Shown: positions 8,025 to 15,881, numbered from the stretch's first letter. The stretch is 45,179 bases of DNA from Acetatifactor sp. (GCA_024693365.1 JAILLF010000003.1:1-45179); one strand, 5' to 3'. The notes: a model not told the origin generated them from the letters alone. Made by a program: numbers and translations.

Positions 8025-8372
8025 GTGATAGAACTAAACGTTATCATTACCCAAATTGATTTGAGCAAGAATCAGGCATTGACTTTCGCTTATTTACGCT
8101 ATAATAATATAACCGAACTGGACGTAAGCAAAAACGTCAACCTCAAAAGTCTGGGAGTAGATTTTACTCCCATGGAGTCCATAGATTTAAGCACAAACGT
8201 AAATCTAACGGGTTTCAATTGTGGATGGAGCAACATGAAATCTCTGGATCTAAGTCATACCCCGAATTTGACTGACTTGGGAATAGATGATGCGCCCATA
8301 CAATCCATCGACTTAAGCGCTAATCACAAACTGAATTGCTTTACCTGCCAGAAAAAAAGTCCTGGAATTTAA
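8025..8372 (+). pseudogene. Remnant of a leucine-rich-repeat protein gene
   Basis: About 110 residues read as four to five LRR units of about 21 residues each (IDLSKNQALTFAYLRYNN, LDVSKNVNLKSLGVD, IDLSTNVNLTGFNC, LDLSHTPNLTDLGID, IDLSANHKLNCFTC). This is the LRR type often found in secreted clostridial proteins. There is no ribosome binding site at the GTG 8025 codon, an in-frame stop lies just upstream (8013), no signal peptide is present, and the frame runs straight into a terminator hairpin so that the last residues are terminator-encoded. I read it as the 3' part of a larger lost gene. Confidence 0.6.
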
Positions 8373-8386
8373 TTCCAGGGCTTTTT
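8352..8386 (+). terminator. Terminator at the end of the LRR remnant
   Basis: AAAGTCCTGGAAT pairs with ATTCCAGGGCTTT around TTA, followed by T residues. The left arm AAAAAGTCCTGGAAT is the same as in the terminators at 233 and 3785. Confidence 0.85.
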
Positions 8387-8398
8387 GTTTGCAAAAAG

Positions 8399-8413
8399 CG
8401 CCCAAATTGGGCG
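8399..8413. promoter_or_regulatory. Perfect 15-base palindrome, possible operator
   Basis: CGCCCAAATTGGGCG is a perfect dyad with one central base, about 125 bases before the CPBP protease start. A wider CTTAAC/GTTAAG inverted pair lies at about 8427-8465. A regulator site is possible but not shown. Confidence 0.3.
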
Positions 8414-8536
8414 TTGCAACGGCACTTAACGGGATTGCCAACCGGCGTTGCGGGATTGTTAAGGCTGCTTGGTGGTGCTTTTTGGGAGAAAATCATACGA
8501 TGGATTCATCAAGAAAATTTGAAGGAGGATTTGTTG

Positions 8537-9445
8537 ATGAAAAACATCGTATTGAATTTGCTACCTTTTAACAATCGGAAGGACATGACGGCACCGGAGT
8601 ACGTCATAAAGAAGCTGTTGGCGGTTGTCCTGATCTACGTTGCCAGCGTGATCATAGGGGAGGCTGTCATCATAGGGGCACTGTCAGGAATGGGCTTCGA
8701 CGTCATGAATGGCGAAATGCCGCCGGAGGGAATCGTGACATGGCTTCTTTCTTATTTTGAATATGGTATCTATATTCTGCTGACGCTACTTTATTGCAAG
8801 TTGATCGAAAAGGAGGCGCCGAAATCCATGCTTCGATGGAAGGTGTCGGATTATCTGGCGGGTACGCTTTTGGCCGTGGGGCTTCTGGGAGTGATCCTTT
8901 GCGGCTGCTGCGCGACGGGATCCATTTCTTTCTTGGGCGCGGGCGCAGGCGTTAACGTGTCAAGGCTTCTTTTGATTCTTCCCGGGATTGCTTTACAGGC
9001 GGCATCGGAAGAGGTGCTGTGCAGAGGTTTTTTGCTGGCTGCGTTGAAAAAGAAAATTTCCGATCCGGCAGCAGTGTTTATCAGCTCGACGGTATTTGCG
9101 CTCCCGCATTTCCTGGGAATGCTTTCCTGTGAACCGAAATTTTTCATCGTGGGAGTGATTAATTTGTATCTGATTTCCATTTTCTTTTCTTTGCTTACGC
9201 TGAGAAGAGGCAGCATCTGGATGGCCTGCGGACTTCATTTTGCATGGAATTACATGCTGAATTGCGTCATGGGGCTTACGGTAAGCGGAAATGAAAGCTT
9301 AACCGACGGACCTTTGGCTTTTGTCGTAAACGGCGACAATCTGTTAAGCGGCGGCGCATATGGAATCGAGGCAAGCATTCTGACGACGATCGTGACTGCG
9401 CTTTCTCTGGCAGGAATGTTTGCCATAAGGCGCAAGAAGGGATGA
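8537..9445 (+). CDS. CPBP family intramembrane metalloprotease
   Basis: A 302-residue polytopic membrane protein of the CAAX protease / bacteriocin-processing (CPBP, Abi) family. The signature motifs are ASEEVLCRGFLL (the glutamate pair and Arg), ALPHFLGM (His) and LHFAWNYML (His plus Asn), all within hydrophobic spans. Members cleave inside membranes; some mature peptides or give self-immunity to bacteriocins, but no peptide gene is visible here. ATG 8537 is preceded by AAGGAGG at eight bases; the longer frame from 8336 starts within the LRR remnant and is rejected. No terminator is seen before the next promoter. Confidence 0.88.
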   Translation: MKNIVLNLLPFNNRKDMTAPEYVIKKLLAVVLIYVASVIIGEAVIIGALSGMGFDVMNGEMPPEGIVTWLLSYFEYGIYILLTLLYCKLIEKEAPKSMLRWKVSDYLAGTLLAVGLLGVILCGCCATGSISFLGAGAGVNVSRLLLILPGIALQAASEEVLCRGFLLAALKKKISDPAAVFISSTVFALPHFLGMLSCEPKFFIVGVINLYLISIFFSLLTLRRGSIWMACGLHFAWNYMLNCVMGLTVSGNESLTDGPLAFVVNGDNLLSGGAYGIEASILTTIVTALSLAGMFAIRRKKG

Positions 9446-9506
9446 ACGCTGCTTGCATGCGGGGCAGATTTGGAAAGGAGCTGCAAGGGTAATGAAGGAT
9501 CGTCAC

Positions 9507-9535
9507 TTGCATGCGGGATGGATATTTGATATGAT
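9507..9535 (+). promoter_or_regulatory. Sigma-A promoter of the XRE gene
   Basis: TTGCAT at 9507-9512, a 17-base spacer and TATGAT at 9530-9535, 40 bases before the start codon. The word CTTGCATGCGGG occurs both here and about 55 bases upstream. Confidence 0.6.
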
Positions 9536-9574
9536 TTCCTTAATGGGAAGCAGGTTTTAGAAAGGTGAGCGAAA

Positions 9575-9970
9575 ATGGAATTTAACAATAAATTATATGA
9601 GCTGCGAAAGCAAAAAGGGTTCTCTCAGGAAGAACTGGCGAATCGTCTCAACGTTTCCAGACAGACGATTTCGAAGTGGGAGGTTGGCGAGTCGACGCCC
9701 GACATGGAAAAATTGGTTGCAATCAGCGATTTGTTTGAAGTGTCGCTGGATGAACTGGTCATGGATAAGGATCCTCAGAAGGCGGAGCCTTCGGTGCAGG
9801 TAGTGAAATCGGAATTTTATGGTGACGTGAAGGAGCACGTGCTGACGGAGGCAAACAAGCAGAAGGCCAAAAAGGGCCTAAAGATTGCGGGCATAGTATT
9901 CGGGATCATCCTTCTGGTGGACCTAATCAGCTTTATCATCTATGCTGCGGTGTTTGGATTACCGCAATAA
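9575..9970 (+). CDS. XRE-family regulator with C-terminal membrane anchor
   Basis: A 131-residue protein with a Cro/CI-type HTH at residues 6-60 (LRKQKGFSQEELANRLNVSRQTISKWEVGES...LDELV), a charged linker, and one hydrophobic span at about 105-127 (IAGIVFGIILLVDLISFIIY). Membrane-anchored XRE proteins of this build are common in Firmicutes. ATG 9575 follows AAAGGTGAG. The hydrolase gene lies 25 bases downstream with no terminator, so the two are probably one operon. Targets are unknown. Confidence 0.88.
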   Translation: MEFNNKLYELRKQKGFSQEELANRLNVSRQTISKWEVGESTPDMEKLVAISDLFEVSLDELVMDKDPQKAEPSVQVVKSEFYGDVKEHVLTEANKQKAKKGLKIAGIVFGIILLVDLISFIIYAAVFGLPQ

Positions 9971-9995
9971 AAAAATTTGTTGGGAGGATTTGATC

Positions 9996-10556
9996 ATGGC
10001 AAAACTGGCAATTATTTTTCCGGGAATCGGGTATACCTGTGATAAACCGTTGTTGTATTATGCAGAGGATTTGGCAGCCCAGAGTGGTTATGAATGCAAA
10101 CGGATAGCGTATGCCCTGCCGGGAGAAACGAGGATTCGCGGGAATCTGGAAAAGATGGAAGAAGCATTCCGGATCCTGTATGCCCGTGCGGAAGAATGCC
10201 TTTCGGACGTGGATTGGGAAGGGTATGAAGAGGTTTTGCTGATTTCCAAGAGCATCGGAACGGTCATCGCAGCCGCATATGCCCAAAAGCTGACGGGAAT
10301 GCGGATCCGCCACGTGTTGTATACGCCGCTGGAGCATACGTTTCCCTTTCATCCGGAAAATGCCATTGGTTTTATTGGAACGGCAGACTCTTGGTGCGTA
10401 CCTTCCGAAGTTCTAAGGCTTGCAAAGGAGCAGGGAATCCCTATGCACGTCTATGACGGCGCAAATCACTCGCTGGAAAAGGGTGACGTATTGGCTGACC
10501 TAAGTACCATTCGTGACGTTATGGAGAAGACAAGCGAGTTTTTGAAACTCGGTTAA
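9996..10556 (+). CDS. Small alpha/beta hydrolase
   Basis: A 186-residue protein with a likely alpha/beta hydrolase fold: IIFPGIGYT near the N-terminus (oxyanion strand), a nucleophile elbow ISKSIGT, an acid candidate in FIGTADSW and a catalytic-histidine candidate in GANHSLE, in the canonical order Ser-Asp-His. It is shorter than most family members because the cap is minimal. The substrate is unknown. ATG 9996 has TGGGAGGA upstream. Its stop codon lies inside the first unit of a tandem repeat (10551), so the repeat island abuts the gene with no spacer. Confidence 0.75.
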   Translation: MAKLAIIFPGIGYTCDKPLLYYAEDLAAQSGYECKRIAYALPGETRIRGNLEKMEEAFRILYARAEECLSDVDWEGYEEVLLISKSIGTVIAAAYAQKLTGMRIRHVLYTPLEHTFPFHPENAIGFIGTADSWCVPSEVLRLAKEQGIPMHVYDGANHSLEKGDVLADLSTIRDVMEKTSEFLKLG

Positions 10557-10660
10557 AATGGGTTGCGGTAAACGGGCTTTGGTTAAAATGGGTTGCGGGC
10601 AAACGGGCTTCGGTTAAAATGGGTTGCGGGCAAAATGAGCCGCGGGTAAAATGAGCCGCG
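10551..10660 (+). repeat. Tandem repeat, 30-31 bp units then 16 bp units
   Basis: Three units beginning GGTTAAAATGGGTTGCGG start at 10551, 10581 and 10612. Two shorter units, GCGGGCAAAATGAGCC and GCGGGTAAAATGAGCC, follow. The first unit contains the stop codon of the hydrolase gene. Confidence 0.85.
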
Positions 10661-11067
10661 CTGCCAGCTGTAGATGTTTTTTGTACGGACGGGCTTTTTT
10701 TTCTTGGCGCGCAATCTCTTGCAGGCAGAGGACAATTCCTGTCTTTGCTAAGCAGCAATTGGGGTTTGTGGGGCTGGTTAGTTCGTCAAATGGGGGTTTG
10801 TCGAGGTGATTACTGATGCATGGAGTTTGTCACGATGTTGCTTGCTTGACAAATACCTCAGCTAAAGGAGCGGAGCCTACGCGGGAGGTAAAAGCAACAG
10901 AAACAGAATAAATGCCTCCACGTGTTGCATTTTAAGATTAAAAAAAGCAACAAACGTGAAGTAGCGTTAAGCGTATGGAAAGTAAATAGACTTGTAAGCA
11001 GCTTAGGTAGTGTAAACTCCGTGACAGGTTATCCAAAATTGCGAAGAAAACATGGGATAACATAAAA
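10661..11067. other. Gene-free stretch within repeat island 1
   Basis: No reading frame with a ribosome binding site is seen. GTTTGT words at 10764, 10796 and 10825 lie 32 and 29 bases apart and look like decayed relatives of the 32-bp array further on. GGAGG/CCTCC and GCAACA/TGTTGC pairs interlock at about 10885-10925, a possible pseudoknot. The word AAAAGCAACAGAAACA at 10890-10905 recurs in the second island at 39905. Confidence 0.5.
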
Positions 11068-11371
11068 TTACGGGCAAAAAGGTAAAAGAAGCAAAATGGC
11101 CCGTAGGAAGCTGGAAAGGACTACGGGCAAAAAAGCAAAAGAAGAAAAATGGCCCGTAGGAAGCCGGAAAAGACTACGGGCAAAAAAGCAAAAGAAGCAA
11201 AATGGCCCGTAGGAAGCAGGAAAAGACTACGGGCAAAAAAGCAAAAGAAGCAAAATGGCCCGTAGGAAGTTGGAAAGGACTACGGGAAAAAAGGCAAAAG
11301 AAGCAAAATGACCCGTAGGAAGCAGGAAAAGACTACGGGTAGAATGACAAAAAGCTAAGTTTGACCCGTAA
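11068..11371 (+). repeat. 53-bp tandem array, each unit a hairpin
   Basis: Five units with exact 53-bp spacing start at 11099, 11152, 11205, 11258 and 11311. Each has arms GCCCGTAG and CTACGGGC, a 14-base purine-rich loop and a 23-base A/G-rich spacer. In unit 5 both arms change together to ACCCGTAG/CTACGGGT, keeping the pair; in unit 4 one end base is unpaired. Lone arms TTACGGG (11068) and CCCGTAA (11365) flank the array and match each other. Loops and spacers are near-identical between units, so it is not a CRISPR array. Confidence 0.9.
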
Positions 11372-11388
11372 ATTGAAGAAACGAGATT

Positions 11389-11581
11389 CGTCTGTCGAGA
11401 CAAAAGAGCTCAGCAAATTCCAGTTTGTCATGAAAAAGAGCCCTACAACTTTCAGTTTGTCAGGGAAAAGAGCTCAGCAAATTCCAGCTTGTCAGGGAAA
11501 AGAACTCGATAGCTTCCAGTTTGTCGAGATAAAGGTGGTTGAAAGCTTCCAGTTTGTTGGGATGCAGAAGGTTACTGGCTT
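11389..11581 (+). repeat. 32-bp tandem array
   Basis: Six units of 32 bp (one of 33) start at 11389, 11421, 11453, 11485, 11517 and 11550. They share CAGTTTGTC, then GGGAAAAGAG, then GCAAATTC or TAGCTTC. They decay towards the 3' end, 39 bases before the next start codon. Confidence 0.85.
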
Positions 11582-11619
11582 TTGGATTTTGGGAAACTGT
11601 GTGATAAGGGAGACGTGAG

Positions 11620-12816
11620 ATGAAGAATTATAAAGAGTTGATGGACCAGGTGCTGAGCCGCGAGGTGGAGGCGGGAAATCTGCCGGGGGCCAGCGCGCTG
11701 GTCATGCATCATGGAAAAGAAATATATTACGGGGCCTTTGGCATGGCGGACAAGGAAGAGGAGCGGCCCATGGCGCGGGATACGATGATCCGTCTGTTCT
11801 CAATGACAAAGCCTGTGACGGCAGTGGCGGTGATGATCCTTGCGGAGCGCGGACTCATCGACCTGCATGACCCGGTTGCGTATTATCTTCCTGAGTTTTG
11901 GGAGACAAAAGTTTGGGAAGACGGGAAAGAGGTGGCGTTAAAGCGTCCGATCACCATTTGGGATCTTTTGAACATGACCTCGGGAATTCCCTATCCGGAC
12001 GAGGGACATGAGCCCGGCAGGCGCATGGCGAAGCTGTTCGGGGAGCTTGTGGACAGACGGCTTCGCGGCGAGACGGTCACGACGCGGGATTACGTGCGGG
12101 AGATCGCAAAGATCCCAACCTGCTTCCAACCTGGAGAAAAATGGATGTATGGCCTGTCCGCAGATGTTTTGGGCGCCATGGTGGAAGCCGTGTCCGGAAT
12201 GCGGTATGGGGAGTTTTTGGAAAAAGAGATCTTTGAGCCTCTTGACATGAAGGACACGGGATTCTTTGTGCCTGAGGGGAAAAAGGATCGCTTTGCGCAG
12301 ATTTATCTATATGATCAGAAGCAGGGGAAGATCGCGCCCTCGCTTGACTGTCACCTTGCCGTTTATTATGGGGAGGACGTGGCCTTTGAATCCGGCGGCG
12401 CGGGGCTTGTTTCGACTTTGGATGATTATGCGCACTTCGCGCAGATGATGATCCAGGGCGGCATTTATAACGGCAGGCGGATCCTGGGGAGCAGGACCGT
12501 GGCATTTATGCAAAAGGATGCCCTGACGCAGGCGCAAAAGGATGATCTGTACTGGAATGCGGTGGATGGCTTTGGATACGGATGCCTTATGAGAACGCTG
12601 CTCGATCCCGTGACGGAAGGGTTGTTTGGGAATGAGGGCGTCTTTGGATGGGATGGCTGGACCGGCAACTTTGTTGTGATGGACCCCAGGGATCAGCTGG
12701 TATTCCTGTATTTTGTGCAGCGGGGAGATTTCGGAAACGTGCAGATCGTAAGAAGGCTTAGAGCCGTGACGTACGGCATGCTGGATGAGTTGGAAGAAGG
12801 GACGAAAGGAAGCTGA
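11620..12816 (+). CDS. Serine hydrolase of the beta-lactamase / class C fold
   Basis: The 398-residue protein has the SxxK motif S61-M-T-K64 in RLFSMTKPV, the second motif tyrosine Y177 in MYGLSADVLG, and a C-terminal GWDGWTG segment in the place of the KTG/HxG motif. This pattern is typical of EstB-like esterases, D-aminopeptidases and other non-resistance members of Pfam Beta-lactamase. No signal peptide is seen, so it is probably cytoplasmic and not a beta-lactamase acting on drugs. ATG 11620 has AAGGGAG upstream. It lies directly behind repeat island 1; no promoter consensus was found between them. Confidence 0.88.
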   Translation: MKNYKELMDQVLSREVEAGNLPGASALVMHHGKEIYYGAFGMADKEEERPMARDTMIRLFSMTKPVTAVAVMILAERGLIDLHDPVAYYLPEFWETKVWEDGKEVALKRPITIWDLLNMTSGIPYPDEGHEPGRRMAKLFGELVDRRLRGETVTTRDYVREIAKIPTCFQPGEKWMYGLSADVLGAMVEAVSGMRYGEFLEKEIFEPLDMKDTGFFVPEGKKDRFAQIYLYDQKQGKIAPSLDCHLAVYYGEDVAFESGGAGLVSTLDDYAHFAQMMIQGGIYNGRRILGSRTVAFMQKDALTQAQKDDLYWNAVDGFGYGCLMRTLLDPVTEGLFGNEGVFGWDGWTGNFVVMDPRDQLVFLYFVQRGDFGNVQIVRRLRAVTYGMLDELEEGTKGS

Positions 12817-12906
12817 AAGACCAGTCGAATGCGGAACGGAAGAAAGCCGGATGCGTTTAGAGAGGGTTGGCTAAGTGAGGGCGCGTGACGCCAGATTGCA
12901 ACAAAA

Positions 12907-12946
12907 AAGATGACGGAGAACGTTATCAATCTTCTCCGTCATCTTG
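12907..12946 (-). terminator. Minus-strand terminator of the membrane peptide gene
   Basis: AAGATGACGGAGAA pairs with TTCTCCGTCATCTT over 14 bases. On the minus strand it is followed by a T run; on the plus strand there is none. It overlaps the last codons of the peptide gene. Confidence 0.85.
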
Positions 12947-13045
12947 GTCTGCTGCAACGGCGCTGACTACGGAACTGACCACGGCGATCACCACTGCGAT
13001 GATGATGATCAGCAGTCCGCCGCCCAAAAGAAACAATAATTCCAT
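12926..13045 (-). CDS. 39-residue single-span membrane peptide
   Basis: Reading the minus strand from ATG at 13045 gives 39 residues: MELLFLLGGG, then an uninterrupted Leu/Ile/Val/Ala span of about 22 residues, then an acidic tail ADQDDGED and TGA. A GAGAGGAG site precedes the ATG. A promoter (TTGATT, 16 bases, TATGAT) lies about 70 bases upstream on the same strand, and a strong minus-strand terminator ends the gene, so the unit is complete. It is divergent from the MalT-like regulator; the promoters are about 20 bases apart. I do not recognise the family. Possible roles include a small membrane-protein regulator or a type I toxin-like peptide, though no antisense RNA is evident. Confidence 0.7.
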   Translation of the reverse strand: MELLFLLGGGLLIIIIAVVIAVVSSVVSAVAADQDDGED

Positions 13046-13113
13046 GAGGTTCTCCTCTCTGTTACGTCCGAATCGGAATGCAGAATACGTGAACTTCTAA
13101 AAACTCTTACTAC

Positions 13114-13141
13114 ATCATATCATATTTGACGTAAAAATCAA
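13114..13141 (-). promoter_or_regulatory. Minus-strand promoter for the membrane peptide
   Basis: On the minus strand, TTGATT (13141-13136), a 16-base spacer and TATGAT (13119-13114). The predicted 5' UTR is about 60 bases. Confidence 0.6.
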
Positions 13142-13158
13142 GAATCAGAATTCATCAA

Positions 13159-13187
13159 TTGATTCTCCGTGCGCATTACGTTATAGT
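13159..13187 (+). promoter_or_regulatory. Promoter of the MalT-like regulator gene
   Basis: TTGATT at 13159-13164, a 17-base spacer and TATAGT at 13182-13187. This promoter rules out translation starts before about 13195. Confidence 0.65.
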
Positions 13188-13221
13188 TTTAGTGGAGATT
13201 TACGGGAATGGAGTTAAATGG

Positions 13222-15678
13222 ATGGAACAGTTATATTTTTCTGAGGAACTGTTGCAAAAACTGGATAGAATACTGGATTGTCCGCTTTCCATACTGGAGG
13301 CGCCGGCGGGTTACGGAAAGACCACTGCCGTGCACAGGATCCTGGACGGAAGCGAGGAACCGGTTTATTGGTATACGGCGGTGGAGAGTCTTCCTGACAG
13401 CAGCTTCCGTTGGTTCATCCGTCAGATCCATCAGGTGGACGAGATTGCCGCGGGCAAGCTGCAGGATCTGGGATATCTGAACCGAAGCAATGCGGAGCAG
13501 GCGGCCAAGATCCTGATGGAGTTAAAGGTGAAGGAGCCGCTGACACTTGTTTTTGACAATTTTCAGTTTGCCCTTGCCAATTGGCAGCCGCAGGTCTTGG
13601 ACAGTCTGGCAAAACGCGACGGGGATGGGCTTCGGACGATCTTCATCTCCCAAAACTTTGGGCGCCACAGAAACGTTTTGTCTTCCCTGGAAGGGTCCAT
13701 TTGTTATATCCACAGCAGGGACCTGCTTTTGAATGAGAAAGACGTGGAGGCGTTTGCAAAGCAGCTTGGGATCAAGGTGACGCCTGAGAAGATCCGGGAG
13801 ATCCGCCGGCGAACTGACGGATGGGCAGCAGCCGTTGCGCTCTGTCTTGAGAATGAGGCTGAGGATGCGGGAGCGGTTGAGATCAAGGACATGGAAGACC
13901 TTTTGCATGAATTCTTCTGGAAGCGCCTGCAACCTCAGCAACAGGAAGCGCTTCTCAGATTTTGCCTGTTTGACAGACTTTCCGAGGGGATCGTGAAGGA
14001 GCTTCAGCCGGAGGAGATTCAGGGAGAGGAGCTCAGGCAATTGTTTTTGCGGATCCCGCTGGTACGCCACCAGCAGGCGAAGAAGGAACTTTACCCGCAT
14101 GAAATTCTTCTCCGTTTCCTGCAAAATCAGCTGCTAGAGACGGATGAAAGCTTCCGCAGGGAGGTTTACCGGAAGTCTGGCGTCGTATATCAAAAGAACG
14201 GCATGGACCGGGCGGCCGTCAACTGTTTCTTTCACGCAGATGATGATGAGAGCATTCTAAAGTGCCGGCTGGTATGCCTAATCACTGAGGATTTTGATGG
14301 CGTTTCTTATGCTACGCTGGCGAAGACCGTGCTAAGGCGCTGCCCGGAGGAGATCCAAAAGAAATATCCGCTGTCCCTTTTGAGACTTTGCTACGGCTTG
14401 TACGCCGGCTGCCAGTTTCAGGAATTTGAGACGCAGATGAAGCGGATATGCAGGCTGTTAGAGGGGATTGGCGACGAGCACCTGCTCGGGGAATGGTACC
14501 TGTTGGATGCCTTCAGCGATTTCCCGGATCTGGAGAAAATGGAAAAGAATTATCAGCGGGCGGAGGAACTGCTGGAACGTTCGTCAGAGCTGTTTGTGAA
14601 GGAGGAGCCGTTTCTGTTTGGCTGTACCTCCATGTGGTATCTGTTATATTCCAAGCCGGGGACCATGCTCGAGACGGCGGACGTCATGGACCGGGTGATG
14701 AAGCTTTACAACCGGCTCACGAATGATCATGCGGCCGGCGCTGCCGAGATTTATCGCGGCGAGGCATATTCCGTGCAGGGAAGGTTTGAGGAATCGGACA
14801 TCCAGGCATATAAGGCGGCATTCCTGGCAGAGCAGGCAGGCAATGCGCCGGCAGCCTATGGTGCGGCATTGCTTCTTGGCATCAATTCCATTTACCGCTC
14901 CAACATGTTAGGGCTGCAAAAGGCCATAGATTATCTGGAGAACAAGGCCCAGGGATTTCCGTTTCTTCAAGGGAAAATGCTGAATGTCTACATGGTGGAG
15001 ACGGTACGCGGATATTTGTTGGGGCTGATGATGGAGACGGGACGATCTGCCCTGTGGACGCAGGGAGAGGCGGACCAGCTGTCTGACCTGACCTTCACCA
15101 CCTTTATGATCAAGACCTGCAGGATCACGGATCTGCTCCTGAAAAAGGAGTACAGCAAGGCGATTGCTTCCGTGGAGGCGTCATTGAGCCTGGATGAGAG
15201 ACTGATCTCCACGTCCACGCGGAATTTTATGTACTGCGGCCTGGCGCTTTGCTATCTTGCCATCGGCAGGCTTGTGAAGGCGTCGGAGTATTTGGAAAAG
15301 TCCCTCTCGCTGGCGGGGCAGGATAAGAATTATACCTTTCTGGCTTGCTTTAGGAAGTATTTTCAGGTGCTGTTTTTGATGCCGGGCATCGCCTCAAAGC
15401 ATGCGCAGACCATCCGCGAGATCAAGGCGCTTGACGTGCGGTATAACCGCGCGGACGAGAGTCACATCTTCGCCATGCTGGAAGAGCAAGGTCCGGAGGA
15501 GGAAGAACTGACGGATCGCGAGCGGGAGGTTGCGGAGCTTGCCGCAAAGGGCTTTCATAACAAAGAGATTGCAAAACGCCTCAACATTTCGGAGAATACG
15601 GTGAAGCATCATCTGAAGATTGCCTTCCAGAAGATGAACATTGACAGAAGAAGCAAGCTGGTGGACATGTTAAGATAA
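13222..15678 (+). CDS. LuxR-family ATP-binding regulator (LAL / MalT-like)
   Basis: The 818-residue STAND-class regulator has a P-loop APAGYGKTT at 27-35, a Walker B-like LTLVFDNFQF near 105-114, a helical-repeat (TPR-like) centre of about 400 residues, and a C-terminal LuxR HTH (LTDREREVAELAAKG...NKEIAKRLNISENTVKHHLK). Proteins of this build oligomerise on binding an inducer and ATP and then activate promoters. ATG 13222 is chosen because the promoter lies at 13159-13187 and GGAG sits eight bases upstream. The inducer is unknown. Candidate targets are the divergent peptide and the downstream DUF2442/AMP-binding/HAD operon, by position only. Confidence 0.92.
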   Translation: MEQLYFSEELLQKLDRILDCPLSILEAPAGYGKTTAVHRILDGSEEPVYWYTAVESLPDSSFRWFIRQIHQVDEIAAGKLQDLGYLNRSNAEQAAKILMELKVKEPLTLVFDNFQFALANWQPQVLDSLAKRDGDGLRTIFISQNFGRHRNVLSSLEGSICYIHSRDLLLNEKDVEAFAKQLGIKVTPEKIREIRRRTDGWAAAVALCLENEAEDAGAVEIKDMEDLLHEFFWKRLQPQQQEALLRFCLFDRLSEGIVKELQPEEIQGEELRQLFLRIPLVRHQQAKKELYPHEILLRFLQNQLLETDESFRREVYRKSGVVYQKNGMDRAAVNCFFHADDDESILKCRLVCLITEDFDGVSYATLAKTVLRRCPEEIQKKYPLSLLRLCYGLYAGCQFQEFETQMKRICRLLEGIGDEHLLGEWYLLDAFSDFPDLEKMEKNYQRAEELLERSSELFVKEEPFLFGCTSMWYLLYSKPGTMLETADVMDRVMKLYNRLTNDHAAGAAEIYRGEAYSVQGRFEESDIQAYKAAFLAEQAGNAPAAYGAALLLGINSIYRSNMLGLQKAIDYLENKAQGFPFLQGKMLNVYMVETVRGYLLGLMMETGRSALWTQGEADQLSDLTFTTFMIKTCRITDLLLKKEYSKAIASVEASLSLDERLISTSTRNFMYCGLALCYLAIGRLVKASEYLEKSLSLAGQDKNYTFLACFRKYFQVLFLMPGIASKHAQTIREIKALDVRYNRADESHIFAMLEEQGPEEEELTDREREVAELAAKGFHNKEIAKRLNISENTVKHHLKIAFQKMNIDRRSKLVDMLR

Positions 15679-15722
15679 CCAAGGGCATAATGAGAATAAG
15701 GGCGTGCGGCGGGCACGGATCC

Positions 15723-15752
15723 AAAAGGCAAGGGAGAACCCCTTGCCTTTTT
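15723..15752 (+). terminator. Terminator after the MalT-like gene
   Basis: AAAGGCAAGGG pairs with CCCTTGCCTTT around a GAAC-type loop, followed by T residues. Confidence 0.9.
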
Positions 15753-15881
15753 GCATGCATGGGGTGAGCCATTTGGGGCATGGGTAATGGGTGATGAAAA
15801 AAACTACCCAAAAACTACCCGTTCGGGTGATGTGCAAGGAAAGTTATGCTTGTATGATGGAATAGAAAGGAGGAGCGTGTG

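Noticed and set aside
8336..8536. N-terminal extension of the CPBP protease
   Set aside because: It begins within the LRR remnant and passes through a terminator; ATG 8537 has a strong ribosome binding site.
11068..11371. CRISPR array
   Set aside because: Both the dyad and the sequence between dyads are conserved from unit to unit, so there are no variable spacers, and no cas gene is in the window.
11361..11618. Plus-strand frame of 85 residues across the 32-bp array
   Set aside because: It has no ribosome binding site, is built from repeat units whose 32-bp period is not a multiple of three, and shows no protein-like conservation between units.
11620..12816. Antibiotic-resistance beta-lactamase
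   Set aside because: There is no signal peptide, and the motif context matches esterase/peptidase relatives rather than drug-hydrolysing class C enzymes.
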